DNA from: Niallia alba
GTDB lineage: Bacteria > Bacillota > Bacilli > Bacillales > Cytobacillaceae
Length of the DNA stretch: 64,000 nucleotides
Reading direction: 5' to 3'
NCBI RefSeq assembly: GCF_012933555.1
Contig: NZ_JABBPK010000001.1
Coordinates: 1,528,001 to 1,592,000, forward strand
The notes beneath the pieces are model-generated. The model did not search any database and was not told where the DNA came from. It saw only the letters and a list, made by a program, of their open reading frames with translations. A program made the translations under genes and the position numbers. Of this stretch, positions 35,152-43,227 are shown piece by piece; position 1 is the stretch's first letter; each line of letters opens with the position of its first letter.

Positions 35152-36979
35152 ACGAATACAGTTATTTAAGCTAGGGCAAGCCCCCTTAAAGCGTAAGTTA
35201 ATTATTACTTATATGATAATGACCGTAATTCCAATGGGGATATTAGGCTATATTACGTATACGCAAAATACAAAGGCTATAGAGGAACAAGTAGGTGAAT
35301 ATATTCCTAGACTATTAAATCAAGCAAATAAAAATATAGAAAATGAATTAATCTTGCTAAATGATCTGCCTAATGCAATTTATAATTCAAAAGAAATAAT
35401 GTCAATTCTTAGAAGTACTCCTTACAAAGAAAAATCAGCTTTTCTACAGGAGCAATATACAGTGGAAAGCTTTTTATCCAATAACTATTTAAACAGTAAT
35501 CAATCAGATATTCTAGCGGCATTTTTAATCACCAATAATGGCAATTATATAAGCACGAAAACTCCTTTTAAAGGAATGGATTTTGAGGATTCGATCCTTC
35601 CTTTTGGAGAAATTCATGATTTAGCCGGGGAAATGCCAATAATTTTGCCAAATAAAACAACTTTAACCTTCGAAAAAAATATTCCATTTATTCTCGTTGT
35701 AAATGAACTTACGGACTTTGAAAATCGGGAAAGTTTAGGTTCTTTACTATTTGCAGTAGATGTGACATTTATTGAAAAAATACTTAATGATATTGATAAG
35801 GAAGAAAGAGCAAATATATGGTTAATGGATGAAGATGGATATATCATTTATCATCCTGACAAAACACTCATTGGACAAATAGATGGCGGATTAGTAGATT
35901 ATCCACTTGTAAACGGTAGTTTTCGTACAACGGAGTATGCAAAGGAAAATGTATTATATAGTATGAATCAATCAACAAATAAACACTGGATTCTCGCTCA
36001 CAGTATTCCTATGAAATATCTAACCGAAAGAACAGATATCGTAAAGAATTATACACTATCCATTTTTTTTATTTTAACAATCGTTTCTACGATCATTTCG
36101 ATTTTTATCGCTTGGTCTGTAACCAAGCCGATTAAGCATCTTGGAAAAGTAATGAAGGAAGTGGAAGATGGTAATCTACATGTCACAATCACTCCAACCA
36201 ATAAGGATGAAGTAGGACAATTAGCCGAGAGCTTTCAGTCGATGTTAGAACAATTGAGAATACTGATACAGAAAAACTATGAAATTGAATTACAACAACG
36301 AAATGCGCAAATCTATGCACTTCAATCACAAATAAATCCACACTTTATGTACAATACGTTAGAAACAATTGGAGCAGTTATTGAGGAAGAGGATCCAGAA
36401 ACGGCAGTAGATATGGTAGGTATTCTTGGACAAATGTTAAGGTATTCATTAAGCAGTAGTGAAAATTTAGTGCCTCTGCAAACGGAATTAACACATATAA
36501 AAAACTATTTAAGGCTTCAAAAAATCCGTTTTGAGGACAGGGTCAACTATGAAATGGTGGGAGAAGATCAGATTCCCCTCTACTATTCTCCTAAATTTAT
36601 TATCCAACCAATTATTGAAAATACTTTTAAATATGGAATGAAACTAAGGAAAGTATTAATAATATCGATAGCCATTTTGGTGGAGGATGGAAAATTAAAG
36701 ATTGTCATTAAGGATAATGGACCTGGAATAGAGGAAGAAAAATTGCAGAGTATCCAAAAAAACTTAAATAAACAAGATTATTTTACAAGAGAATCGGGAG
36801 TGGGATTAACAAATGTTCATGCGCGAATTAAAATGTTGTTTTCTGATAAATATGGGATAACGATTGAAAGCAAACAGTCCATCGGAACAACAGTAACGAT
36901 TCTTTTACCTCTGATTCAGGATCCTTGTATAGTGTATGAGAACAGGTTAGAAGGTGGGAGAGAAAATGGAGAAAATTAA
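35141..36979 (+). CDS. YesM-type sensor histidine kinase of triad 2
   Basis: 612 residues from the ATG at 35141, which overlaps the upstream gene; AAAGGAG lies 13 bases before it, and an in-frame TTG at 35111 is the alternative. TM1 is about 17-37, an extracellular Cache-like region about 40-300, TM2 about 304-325, HAMP about 326-378. Phospho-acceptor H401 lies in INPHFMYNTLE. ATPase motifs: QPIIENTFKYG, DNGPGI and GVGLTNVHARI. It should act on the response regulator that overlaps its own stop codon. Confidence 0.92.
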   Translation: MIFKRIQLFKLGQAPLKRKLIITYMIMTVIPMGILGYITYTQNTKAIEEQVGEYIPRLLNQANKNIENELILLNDLPNAIYNSKEIMSILRSTPYKEKSAFLQEQYTVESFLSNNYLNSNQSDILAAFLITNNGNYISTKTPFKGMDFEDSILPFGEIHDLAGEMPIILPNKTTLTFEKNIPFILVVNELTDFENRESLGSLLFAVDVTFIEKILNDIDKEERANIWLMDEDGYIIYHPDKTLIGQIDGGLVDYPLVNGSFRTTEYAKENVLYSMNQSTNKHWILAHSIPMKYLTERTDIVKNYTLSIFFILTIVSTIISIFIAWSVTKPIKHLGKVMKEVEDGNLHVTITPTNKDEVGQLAESFQSMLEQLRILIQKNYEIELQQRNAQIYALQSQINPHFMYNTLETIGAVIEEEDPETAVDMVGILGQMLRYSLSSSENLVPLQTELTHIKNYLRLQKIRFEDRVNYEMVGEDQIPLYYSPKFIIQPIIENTFKYGMKLRKVLIISIAILVEDGKLKIVIKDNGPGIEEEKLQSIQKNLNKQDYFTRESGVGLTNVHARIKMLFSDKYGITIESKQSIGTTVTILLPLIQDPCIVYENRLEGGRENGEN

Positions 36980-38594
36980 GGTGATTGTTGTAGATGATGA
37001 ACCTAGAATTTTAAAACGCATGGTACGGATGGTAGAAGACGATGGAGAAGTGTGGGAAATCATTGGAGCCTTTTCTGATGGAAAAGAAGCGATTGAAAAA
37101 ATAGAAGAAAAGTCACTTAGGTTTGATTTACTTTTAACAGATGTGCAAATGCCTGAAATTACAGGGCTGCAACTTATTAAGCGTTTAAAAGATAAAATGT
37201 CATTTGAGTCAATCATCATTAGTGGATTTGATGATTTTGTCTATTTGCAATCTGCTATAAAAGAAGGAGTTTCCAATTATTTATTAAAGCCAGTTCATCG
37301 AGAGCAATTGAAAGAAGTATTACTACAGATACAGAAAAAAATTGAAACAAAAAGGAAAGAAGAAAAAGAAAAGCAGCAATTACAACGAAAGGCTGAAGAA
37401 TTAGACTATACGAAGCAAATATATTATTTAAGTCAATTGCAATTGGAAGATTATTTGAGAGAAGATAAACAGAAATGGTTACAGCTTATAGGGAAAGGTT
37501 CATTTCAGTTATTGTATATCAGCATTGATCAAAATAGAAATCAAACATGGTCGGATGAGTATCTAGCTTGGCTAAAAGTAGCAAATGAAGATATTTTGTC
37601 TTCATTAAAGATCTCATTAGAAGAATGGTCTTCCTCATCGAATAGAAGAAAATGGTTATGGAGAGATGATCTTTTTTCTATATGGATTTTAATAGAACAT
37701 CAAGAGTCTCAACATTTACGTAAGGAAACAGAAGCACTTTTACGATTATGGAAAGAAAATATTAAAAACATATCCGAGAATACGGTTACAATTGCTGTGG
37801 GATCGGTGTTTACAAATATGGAAGATTACTTGACTAATCGAAAAAAATTAGAGAGTGTTATGCAAAATAGAATGATATACGGATGTAATAAAGTGTTTTG
37901 GCTTGAGCAATTGCCAGAGACAAGTGAGGAGAGTAAAAAACATAGTTCAGAAATTATTAAAAGCATCCAGCAGCTTTTATTTAGTCTGGAGAATGAGGGA
38001 AAGAAGGAAGTAATTATCTCGCTCGAAGAATATTTTAAAAAGCTGCAACTAATTAGTTCAGCAAGTATTTTAGAAGAAGCTGTACAATTACTTGGATTAA
38101 GAATTGTAAACAGATGGGTTGAGTTAGAAGGATTTGGAGAAGAAAGAATATTGTTCCGCGAAGTAATCTCCTTAACAAAAAATACATCCAATTTTTATCA
38201 ATTGAAGGATAAGATAAAATTTTGGGTTCTTTCTGTAATGGAAAGGATTCAAAAAGCCAAAAGAACCAATAAAAACCCTATTCAAAAAGCAAAGGATTAC
38301 ATTCAGGATCATTTAGGCGAATCGATAACCATTAAATTAATTGCACAACAGGTATACATGAGTCCTACTTATTTCAGTGTTTATTTTAAGGAGCAGACAG
38401 GGGAAACCATTCTAGACTATATTACGAAAACACGATTGAAAAAAGCAACAGAGTTATTGGAAACAACGGATCTTAAGATATATGATATTGCTGTCCAACT
38501 AGGCTATCAGGATACAAAGTATTTTAGTAGATTGTTTAGACAATGGTATGGTTACACACCTTCTCAATATAGAGAAGCCCATCTAAAAAGATAA
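36966..38594 (+). CDS. YesN/AraC-type response regulator of triad 2
   Basis: 542 residues from the ATG at 36966, which overlaps the kinase stop; AGGTGGG lies upstream. Receiver domain about 1-122 with DDE, phospho-acceptor D59 (LLTDVQMP) and KPV. A long middle region (about 125-435), partly coiled (KRKEEKEKQQLQRKAEEL), separates it from two AraC helix-turn-helix motifs near the C-terminus, ending with the DTKYFSRLFRQWYGYTPSQYR block. Likely targets are the downstream rhaM-MFS genes or the wider rha region. Confidence 0.92.
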   Translation: MEKIKVIVVDDEPRILKRMVRMVEDDGEVWEIIGAFSDGKEAIEKIEEKSLRFDLLLTDVQMPEITGLQLIKRLKDKMSFESIIISGFDDFVYLQSAIKEGVSNYLLKPVHREQLKEVLLQIQKKIETKRKEEKEKQQLQRKAEELDYTKQIYYLSQLQLEDYLREDKQKWLQLIGKGSFQLLYISIDQNRNQTWSDEYLAWLKVANEDILSSLKISLEEWSSSSNRRKWLWRDDLFSIWILIEHQESQHLRKETEALLRLWKENIKNISENTVTIAVGSVFTNMEDYLTNRKKLESVMQNRMIYGCNKVFWLEQLPETSEESKKHSSEIIKSIQQLLFSLENEGKKEVIISLEEYFKKLQLISSASILEEAVQLLGLRIVNRWVELEGFGEERILFREVISLTKNTSNFYQLKDKIKFWVLSVMERIQKAKRTNKNPIQKAKDYIQDHLGESITIKLIAQQVYMSPTYFSVYFKEQTGETILDYITKTRLKKATELLETTDLKIYDIAVQLGYQDTKYFSRLFRQWYGYTPSQYREAHLKR

Positions 38595-38642
38595 GGGAGG
38601 AGCGGCTAAGTAATACTAGGATGAGGAATATAATCATATTTG

Positions 38643-38688
38643 AGCTATCGGAATCTATGGGAAATGAGTTTCCGATAGCTTTTTTTTG
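38643..38688 (+). terminator. Terminator after triad 2
   Basis: AGCTATCGGAA pairs with TTCCGATAGCT, followed by eight T. The remaining gap to 38923 has a cre-like AAGCGCTT word near 38847 with poor flanks and nothing else that I recognise. Confidence 0.92.
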
Positions 38689-38923
38689 TTAGATAGACTG
38701 GTAGTGTTTAGGACAGTAAATTTTTAAAAGAACTGTTTCAATTCCTTCCATTTATTTAGGCCTTCATAGTTTCTCGTTGTGTAATAATGAAAACCCTACC
38801 AAAAAACATTTTTTTATCCCCCCATTCTTAGTTTTGTCTCCTGTTAAGCGCTTTTATCATGCAGTAATATGTAGATATCAACAATGTAATTGCTTTCAAT
38901 AATAAGAAGGGAGTAATCAAAGA

Positions 38924-39247
38924 ATGAAAAATCGTACTAGATTAGCAAGTATTATGCAAGTATATAAGGATCAATTTGAAGAATATGAGAAGAGACATAA
39001 TGAACTTTGGCCAGAGATGGAGGAGACGTTAAAAGCTCATGGTGTACATCACTATTCCATTTTTTTAGAAGAAGAATCTGGACAATTATTTGCCTATTTA
39101 GAAGTAGACGATGTAGAAACATGGGATAAGGTTTCGAAAACGGAAATTTGTAAGAAATGGTGGGACTATATGGAGCCATTAATGGAGACAAATCCAGATA
39201 ACAGTCCTGTGTCTAAGCAGCTAAAAAGTGTTTTTTATCTTGAATAG
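38924..39247 (+). CDS. rhaM: L-rhamnose mutarotase
   Basis: The 107-residue small ferredoxin-like-fold enzyme interconverts alpha and beta rhamnose, supplying the form used by RhaA. Typical features: N-terminal [20 protein letters not shown] with the active-site Tyr/His region, [20 protein letters not shown], and the C-terminal [12 protein letters not shown] block. The length matches B. subtilis YulD and E. coli RhaM (104). AAGAAGGGAG lies upstream. It forms an operon with the MFS gene 23 bases on. Confidence 0.95.
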   Translation: MKNRTRLASIMQVYKDQFEEYEKRHNELWPEMEETLKAHGVHHYSIFLEEESGQLFAYLEVDDVETWDKVSKTEICKKWWDYMEPLMETNPDNSPVSKQLKSVFYLE

Positions 39248-39270
39248 AATAATAGAAAGGAAGATTAGTG

Positions 39271-40545
39271 ATGGCGACTGCGGTGAAAAAAAATGATAAA
39301 AAGGCTACAATTACAGTAGCTATGTCCAATTATCTTGAAGCAGGCTCTATTGTTGCTGGGGCCGGTGGATTAACTCTATGGATGGAATATTTACATTTAG
39401 ATGATTTTAAGCTTGGTTTACTGGGAGCCTTAAGTGCAAATGGGTTTGGTTCAGCAATTGGTGCTTTAATTGGTGGTATTTTAGTAGATAAATATGGAAG
39501 AAAGTTTATATATAAATATGATTTGCTCGTATATATGCTTGGTGTTTTATTGATTACTTTCTCTTTCAATTTTCCAATGCTGTTAATTGGCTATGTGATT
39601 ACAGGTATTGCAGTAGGGGCTGCCATTCCAGCTGCCTGGACATACATAGCAGAAGAAGCACCTGATAAGGAGCGTGCAGCTAGAATAGGATATGGACAAT
39701 TAGCTTGGTCTGTCGGACCAGCAATATCGTTATTATTGTCTGTTTTACTTGCACCACTAGGTTTATTGGGGAGCAGAATAATATTCGCGCAATTATTTAT
39801 AATCGCTTTAGTAACATGGATTATGCAGCAACAGATTAATGAATCAGCAATTTGGGAAGAAGAAAAACAGAAAGAGAAAGCCCAAATTCAAAAAGGTGAA
39901 AAAATTGCCAATCCGATTAAAGAACTTTTCTCCATTAAAGCTAATCGAAAAGCAATCGTTCTCTTAATTGGAATCTATGTGTTCTGGAATTTAGTGGCAG
40001 GGGTAATGGGTTACTTTATGCCATATATCTATGAAACGGTTGGTGGTTTAACAGCGGCACATGCTAACTTGTTACAAGCATTTTTATGGATATTAACGGT
40101 TGCTTCTACTTATTTTGTCTTTATTAAATTAGGAGATAAGGTAAATCGTAAATTACTGTATACCATTGGTGCAGTTCTTGGAATTATTGCTTGGTTAGTT
40201 TTATCATTAGGTTCAATGGGGATGTTTGAACTATTTACATTCGTTATATTATGGGGTGTTGCAGCTGGATTTGGAGCACAGGCATTTTATGGGTTATGGT
40301 CAAGTGAGCTATTCCATACAAAGTATAGAGCTAAAGCACAAGGCTTTTTATTTGCAACAGCACGTGTCTCTGTAGGGTTAATCTCATTAGTAGTGCCATT
40401 AATGATTACTACATTAGGCTTTAAAACGTCAGGTCTGATAATGATAGGATTCTTGTTAATTGCAGCTATCATCGGATTTATAATGGCTCCTGAAACGAGA
40501 GGGAAATCATTAAAAGAAATTGAAAAAGAGCGCTATTCTGCATAA
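39271..40545 (+). CDS. MFS transporter, possibly for L-rhamnose
   Basis: 424 residues from the ATG at 39271 (AAGGAA upstream). Twelve predicted membrane segments. Sugar-porter-like motifs: GGILVDKYGRKFIYK after TM2 (loop 2-3 motif), PAAWTYIAEEAPDKERAARIG near 115, and PETRGKSLKEIE at the C-terminus. Pairing with rhaM suggests rhamnose uptake, giving a second route beside the ABC system. Substrate remains an inference. Confidence 0.85.
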   Translation: MATAVKKNDKKATITVAMSNYLEAGSIVAGAGGLTLWMEYLHLDDFKLGLLGALSANGFGSAIGALIGGILVDKYGRKFIYKYDLLVYMLGVLLITFSFNFPMLLIGYVITGIAVGAAIPAAWTYIAEEAPDKERAARIGYGQLAWSVGPAISLLLSVLLAPLGLLGSRIIFAQLFIIALVTWIMQQQINESAIWEEEKQKEKAQIQKGEKIANPIKELFSIKANRKAIVLLIGIYVFWNLVAGVMGYFMPYIYETVGGLTAAHANLLQAFLWILTVASTYFVFIKLGDKVNRKLLYTIGAVLGIIAWLVLSLGSMGMFELFTFVILWGVAAGFGAQAFYGLWSSELFHTKYRAKAQGFLFATARVSVGLISLVVPLMITTLGFKTSGLIMIGFLLIAAIIGFIMAPETRGKSLKEIEKERYSA

Positions 40546-40549
40546 AAGG

Positions 40550-40605
40550 AAAAGGATGTCTTAAAGGAGTTATTGTTTAAATAACACTTTAAGACATCCT
40601 TTTCT
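40550..40605. terminator. Bidirectional terminator
   Basis: Perfect 17-bp arms, AAAAGGATGTCTTAAAG and its complement, end in T-rich tracts on both strands. It serves the MFS gene on the plus strand and the RsbR-like gene on the minus strand. Confidence 0.9.
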
Positions 40606-41447
40606 TATTCTACTACTCTCTTTAAGCCGATGCTGGCTAAAGCAGTGTGTAAATTTGCACAGGTGGTAATTTTGCTAAAATCAATTCCTAAAGAAATAAT
40701 CGTTTGCGCAATTTCAGGTCTAATACCAGAGACAATGGATTTTACACCAATCAAATCCAAGGCATGGACAACTTTAAATAAATTATCCGCAACCATAGTA
40801 TCTACAATTGGTACGCCTGAAATATCTAATATAAGATATTCAATTTTTAAATTGGCTGATTCCTGTAAGGCAACTTCTAAAATTAACTGAGAACGTTGTG
40901 TATCAATTTCACCTATAAGTGGGATAATGGCTGTTTCCTTTGCAATTGGAACAACTGGGACAGACAGCTCTTCTAAAGCAGTATAAGCGAGCTTCATTAT
41001 CTTCGTATTATGCTCTTCATAAATATGTCCTATATAAGCACTGATTTCATCGAGAATAGGATCAATAATTTTTCCAACATCGAGCATTGTAATCGGTGCG
41101 AAAGATTTTTGTTCTAATTCTTCTGTGAATACGTCCCAAATAACATTTCGATAAACCGATAGGGAGCGAAGTGCAGATTGTAAAGGAATATGATTCTTTA
41201 CAAACGTTTCCCCCGTTTTTTCAGACCAATATTGTATTCCTTCCGAATCTTTATTATCCTTTAAGGCTTCAGCCAAGATGAAGAAAAGCTTAGCATTCCA
41301 TTCATGCATGTCTTCTTCGCGATACGGAAGGGATAAATTAGATTCCTGCTGTTGTAAGAATTGCGAAAGTAGTGTATTTGTATTTTCAGCAAGGATGTTC
41401 TTGTTTTCGATGATTTTGTTGCCTATATAAGCTAATTCATCCTTCAA
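40605..41447 (-). CDS. RsbR-paralogue, STAS-domain stress sensor
   Basis: 280 residues from TTG with GGAG nine bases upstream. The N-terminal half (about 1-150) is helical, as in the non-haem globin-like part of RsbR proteins. The C-terminal STAS domain (about 160-275) contains IPLIGEIDTQRSQ, EYLILDISGVPIVDT and the VSGIRPEIAQTI block, with Thr residues at places phosphorylated in RsbR by RsbT. Such proteins form stressosomes controlling sigma-B. No rsbS or rsbT is nearby; the partners must be elsewhere. No sigma-B promoter was recognised upstream. Confidence 0.88.
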   Translation of the reverse strand: MKDELAYIGNKIIENKNILAENTNTLLSQFLQQQESNLSLPYREEDMHEWNAKLFFILAEALKDNKDSEGIQYWSEKTGETFVKNHIPLQSALRSLSVYRNVIWDVFTEELEQKSFAPITMLDVGKIIDPILDEISAYIGHIYEEHNTKIMKLAYTALEELSVPVVPIAKETAIIPLIGEIDTQRSQLILEVALQESANLKIEYLILDISGVPIVDTMVADNLFKVVHALDLIGVKSIVSGIRPEIAQTIISLGIDFSKITTCANLHTALASIGLKRVVE

Positions 41448-41606
41448 AATGGCTCACTCCTAAGTTTAAATCTATTAATAGTATACATGTTCTTTGATTA
41501 TATGTGGAGCAAATGAGCTTTTCCACCTATATTTAATGATAAAATTAAATATTTGTATTGTAGTAATGATTATTTAAGACTGTTTTTAAAAGATTGGCGC
41601 TTATCC

Positions 41607-42743
41607 CTAAAGATTATTCAGACAAGGTGCTGTGGAATTTCTTAAGACAAGCTTTGGATTATAAACAACAGATGGAGGCAAGATTCCTTTCTTTTCCACC
41701 GCATCTATAATCCATTTTGCTGCTTCTAAGCCCATTTCCATTTTTGGATGGGTTATAGAACTTAATTTGACTTCTGAAGCTTCCGTTAAAAATGAATCAT
41801 CATAGCCAATAATGGAGATATGTTCTGGAATACTTAAGTTTAATGTACGGAGGTAATTGATTACTTGAATGGCGAGTTCATCATTGTAGCAAACAATTGC
41901 AGTAGGCCTAGTAGTCGTTTCAAATATCTCCGCAAGTCGCTCTATCGGGTAGGTTACCTCATTTTCGGTTGAATAATTAATAATCATTTCTGGGAAGAAA
42001 GGAATCGAGTATGTTTTATATGCTTGAATGAATCCTTTCATTCTATTTATTCCTTGTAAATCATCTGTTTTAAATAATCCAATAATTTTTTTGTGGCCAA
42101 GTTTTATTAAATGTTCGGTCGAAATAAATCCACCATGTTCGTCATTCACCACTAAATAGGGAGGCGAGAGTTGGGAATAAAATTGGTTTATCATTATATA
42201 GGGAATTTTATTCTGCTCCAGTTCTAAATAAAGCTGTATATTTGGATTAAAGGTATTGGATTTAGTCGGCTCAACAATTAATCCATCAATGTTTCTGTCC
42301 AACATTGTCTGAAGACATTGTTTTTCCTTTTTAATATCATTGTCCGTACAAGCGAAGGTAAGGGAATATCCTTGATTTGTTAAATGAGATTCAATTCCTT
42401 TTATAATAGACGGGAAAATATAGTCTGATATATGGGTTGTTATAACGCCGATATTTTTTGTTCTTTGTAATGGTGGATAGGAAAGGGCTGATTCAGAAGA
42501 GCGAACTTGTTGATTAGAAACAAATGTGCCAGCACCCTGTTCTCTATATAGCCAACCCTCATGCACTAAATCCCCAATTGCTTGTCGAATTGTATGACGA
42601 CTTACTCCAAATATTTTTCCTAACTCATTTTCCGAGTATATTTTTTCTCCGGGCTGCACTTTTCCAGTAGTGATCCAGTCCGTAATTTTTTCTTTCACCA
42701 TATTGTATTTTGTTGTTTGTGCCACTGTTTCACCACTTTCCAT
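41607..42743 (-). CDS. araR: Arabinose-responsive GntR/LacI hybrid repressor
   Basis: 378 residues. A GntR winged helix (about 10-80, FGVSRHTIRQAIGDLVHEGWLYREQGAGTFV region) is fused to a LacI-type periplasmic-binding sensor (about 95-370: IGVITTHISDYIFPSIIKGIE, STEHLIKLGHKKI, ISIIGYDDSFL). This architecture is the hallmark of AraR. The first ATG lacks a clear ribosome site; GTG at codon 7 (42725) is an alternative start. No arabinose catabolic genes are in the window, so it acts on unlinked targets and on itself through the sites at 42761 and 42896. Confidence 0.9.
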   Translation of the reverse strand: MESGETVAQTTKYNMVKEKITDWITTGKVQPGEKIYSENELGKIFGVSRHTIRQAIGDLVHEGWLYREQGAGTFVSNQQVRSSESALSYPPLQRTKNIGVITTHISDYIFPSIIKGIESHLTNQGYSLTFACTDNDIKKEKQCLQTMLDRNIDGLIVEPTKSNTFNPNIQLYLELEQNKIPYIMINQFYSQLSPPYLVVNDEHGGFISTEHLIKLGHKKIIGLFKTDDLQGINRMKGFIQAYKTYSIPFFPEMIINYSTENEVTYPIERLAEIFETTTRPTAIVCYNDELAIQVINYLRTLNLSIPEHISIIGYDDSFLTEASEVKLSSITHPKMEMGLEAAKWIIDAVEKKGILPPSVVYNPKLVLRNSTAPCLNNL

Positions 42744-42760
42744 TGTAGATAACGCTGTTA

Positions 42761-42776
42761 ACTTATACGTACAATA
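42761..42776. promoter_or_regulatory. AraR operator 1
   Basis: ACTTATACGTACAATA is one base from the ANTTGTNCGTNCAAT consensus. It lies 18 bases before the araR start, suggesting autorepression. Confidence 0.7.
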
Positions 42777-42895
42777 AAAATTATAGGGATATCGTACCAG
42801 AAAAAGGCATAAAAGACCAATGATTTCTTAGTAGAAAGATAGCAAGCAGTGATGATATTTCGAAGGGGACCAAATGAAGGGGCAAAATTTTCTTT

Positions 42896-42911
42896 CTATT
42901 ATACGTACAAG
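42896..42911. promoter_or_regulatory. AraR operator 2
   Basis: TATTATACGTACAAGT has the TACGTACAA centre. It is about 135 bases from operator 1, a spacing that would allow looping between two bound dimers. Confidence 0.6.
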
Positions 42912-42945
42912 TTTGCTTATCTAAGTTTTAAATATATAAGGAGTT

Positions 42946-42996
42946 TTGGAAACGCATTACTTTATTAGTTGACAACTTGTATATACATGTTATGAT
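42946..42996 (+). promoter_or_regulatory. treA promoter with TreR-type operator and cre-like site
   Basis: TTGACA (42969-42974), a 16-base spacer and TATGAT (42991-42996). The spacer is ACTTGTATATACATGT, matching the TreR operator TTGTATATACAA in its centre. TTGGAAACGCATTAC at 42946-42960 fits cre with two mismatches. Repression by TreR and CcpA is implied. No treR gene is in the window. Confidence 0.75.
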
Positions 42997-43227
42997 GAAA
43001 GGGAAGGAATATAGTATATTAATCGTTAATAATGGTATTGTTCAAGTAGAGAATTGTATAAGTTGACGTGCGCTATGATGTCAACCAATTTGTGTGTTTA
43101 TGAGCAAGTAGTAGTTCTTTTCCTACTAAAGCGATAATGAAATAGGAAAAAACGTAAATACTAATTCCATTGAGTTTTTTAGCATACAGGAAAAAGGACA
43201 TAATTTTCACATCGGTGGTGTATATAG
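42997..43227 (+). other. Long leader of treA
   Basis: About 230 untranslated bases separate the promoter from treA. A small inverted repeat (GTTGAC at 43062-43067, GTCAAC at 43080-43085) is the only structure seen. No riboswitch or ORF is supported. The space is where treP sits in B. subtilis; no remnant of it is recognisable. Confidence 0.5.

Noticed and set aside
38840-38860. AAGCGCTT word before rhaM considered as a cre site
   Set aside because: The flanks miss the TG and CA positions of the consensus.
42997-43227. treA leader considered as a riboswitch or T-box
   Set aside because: Only one short inverted repeat and no terminator or conserved T-box word was found.
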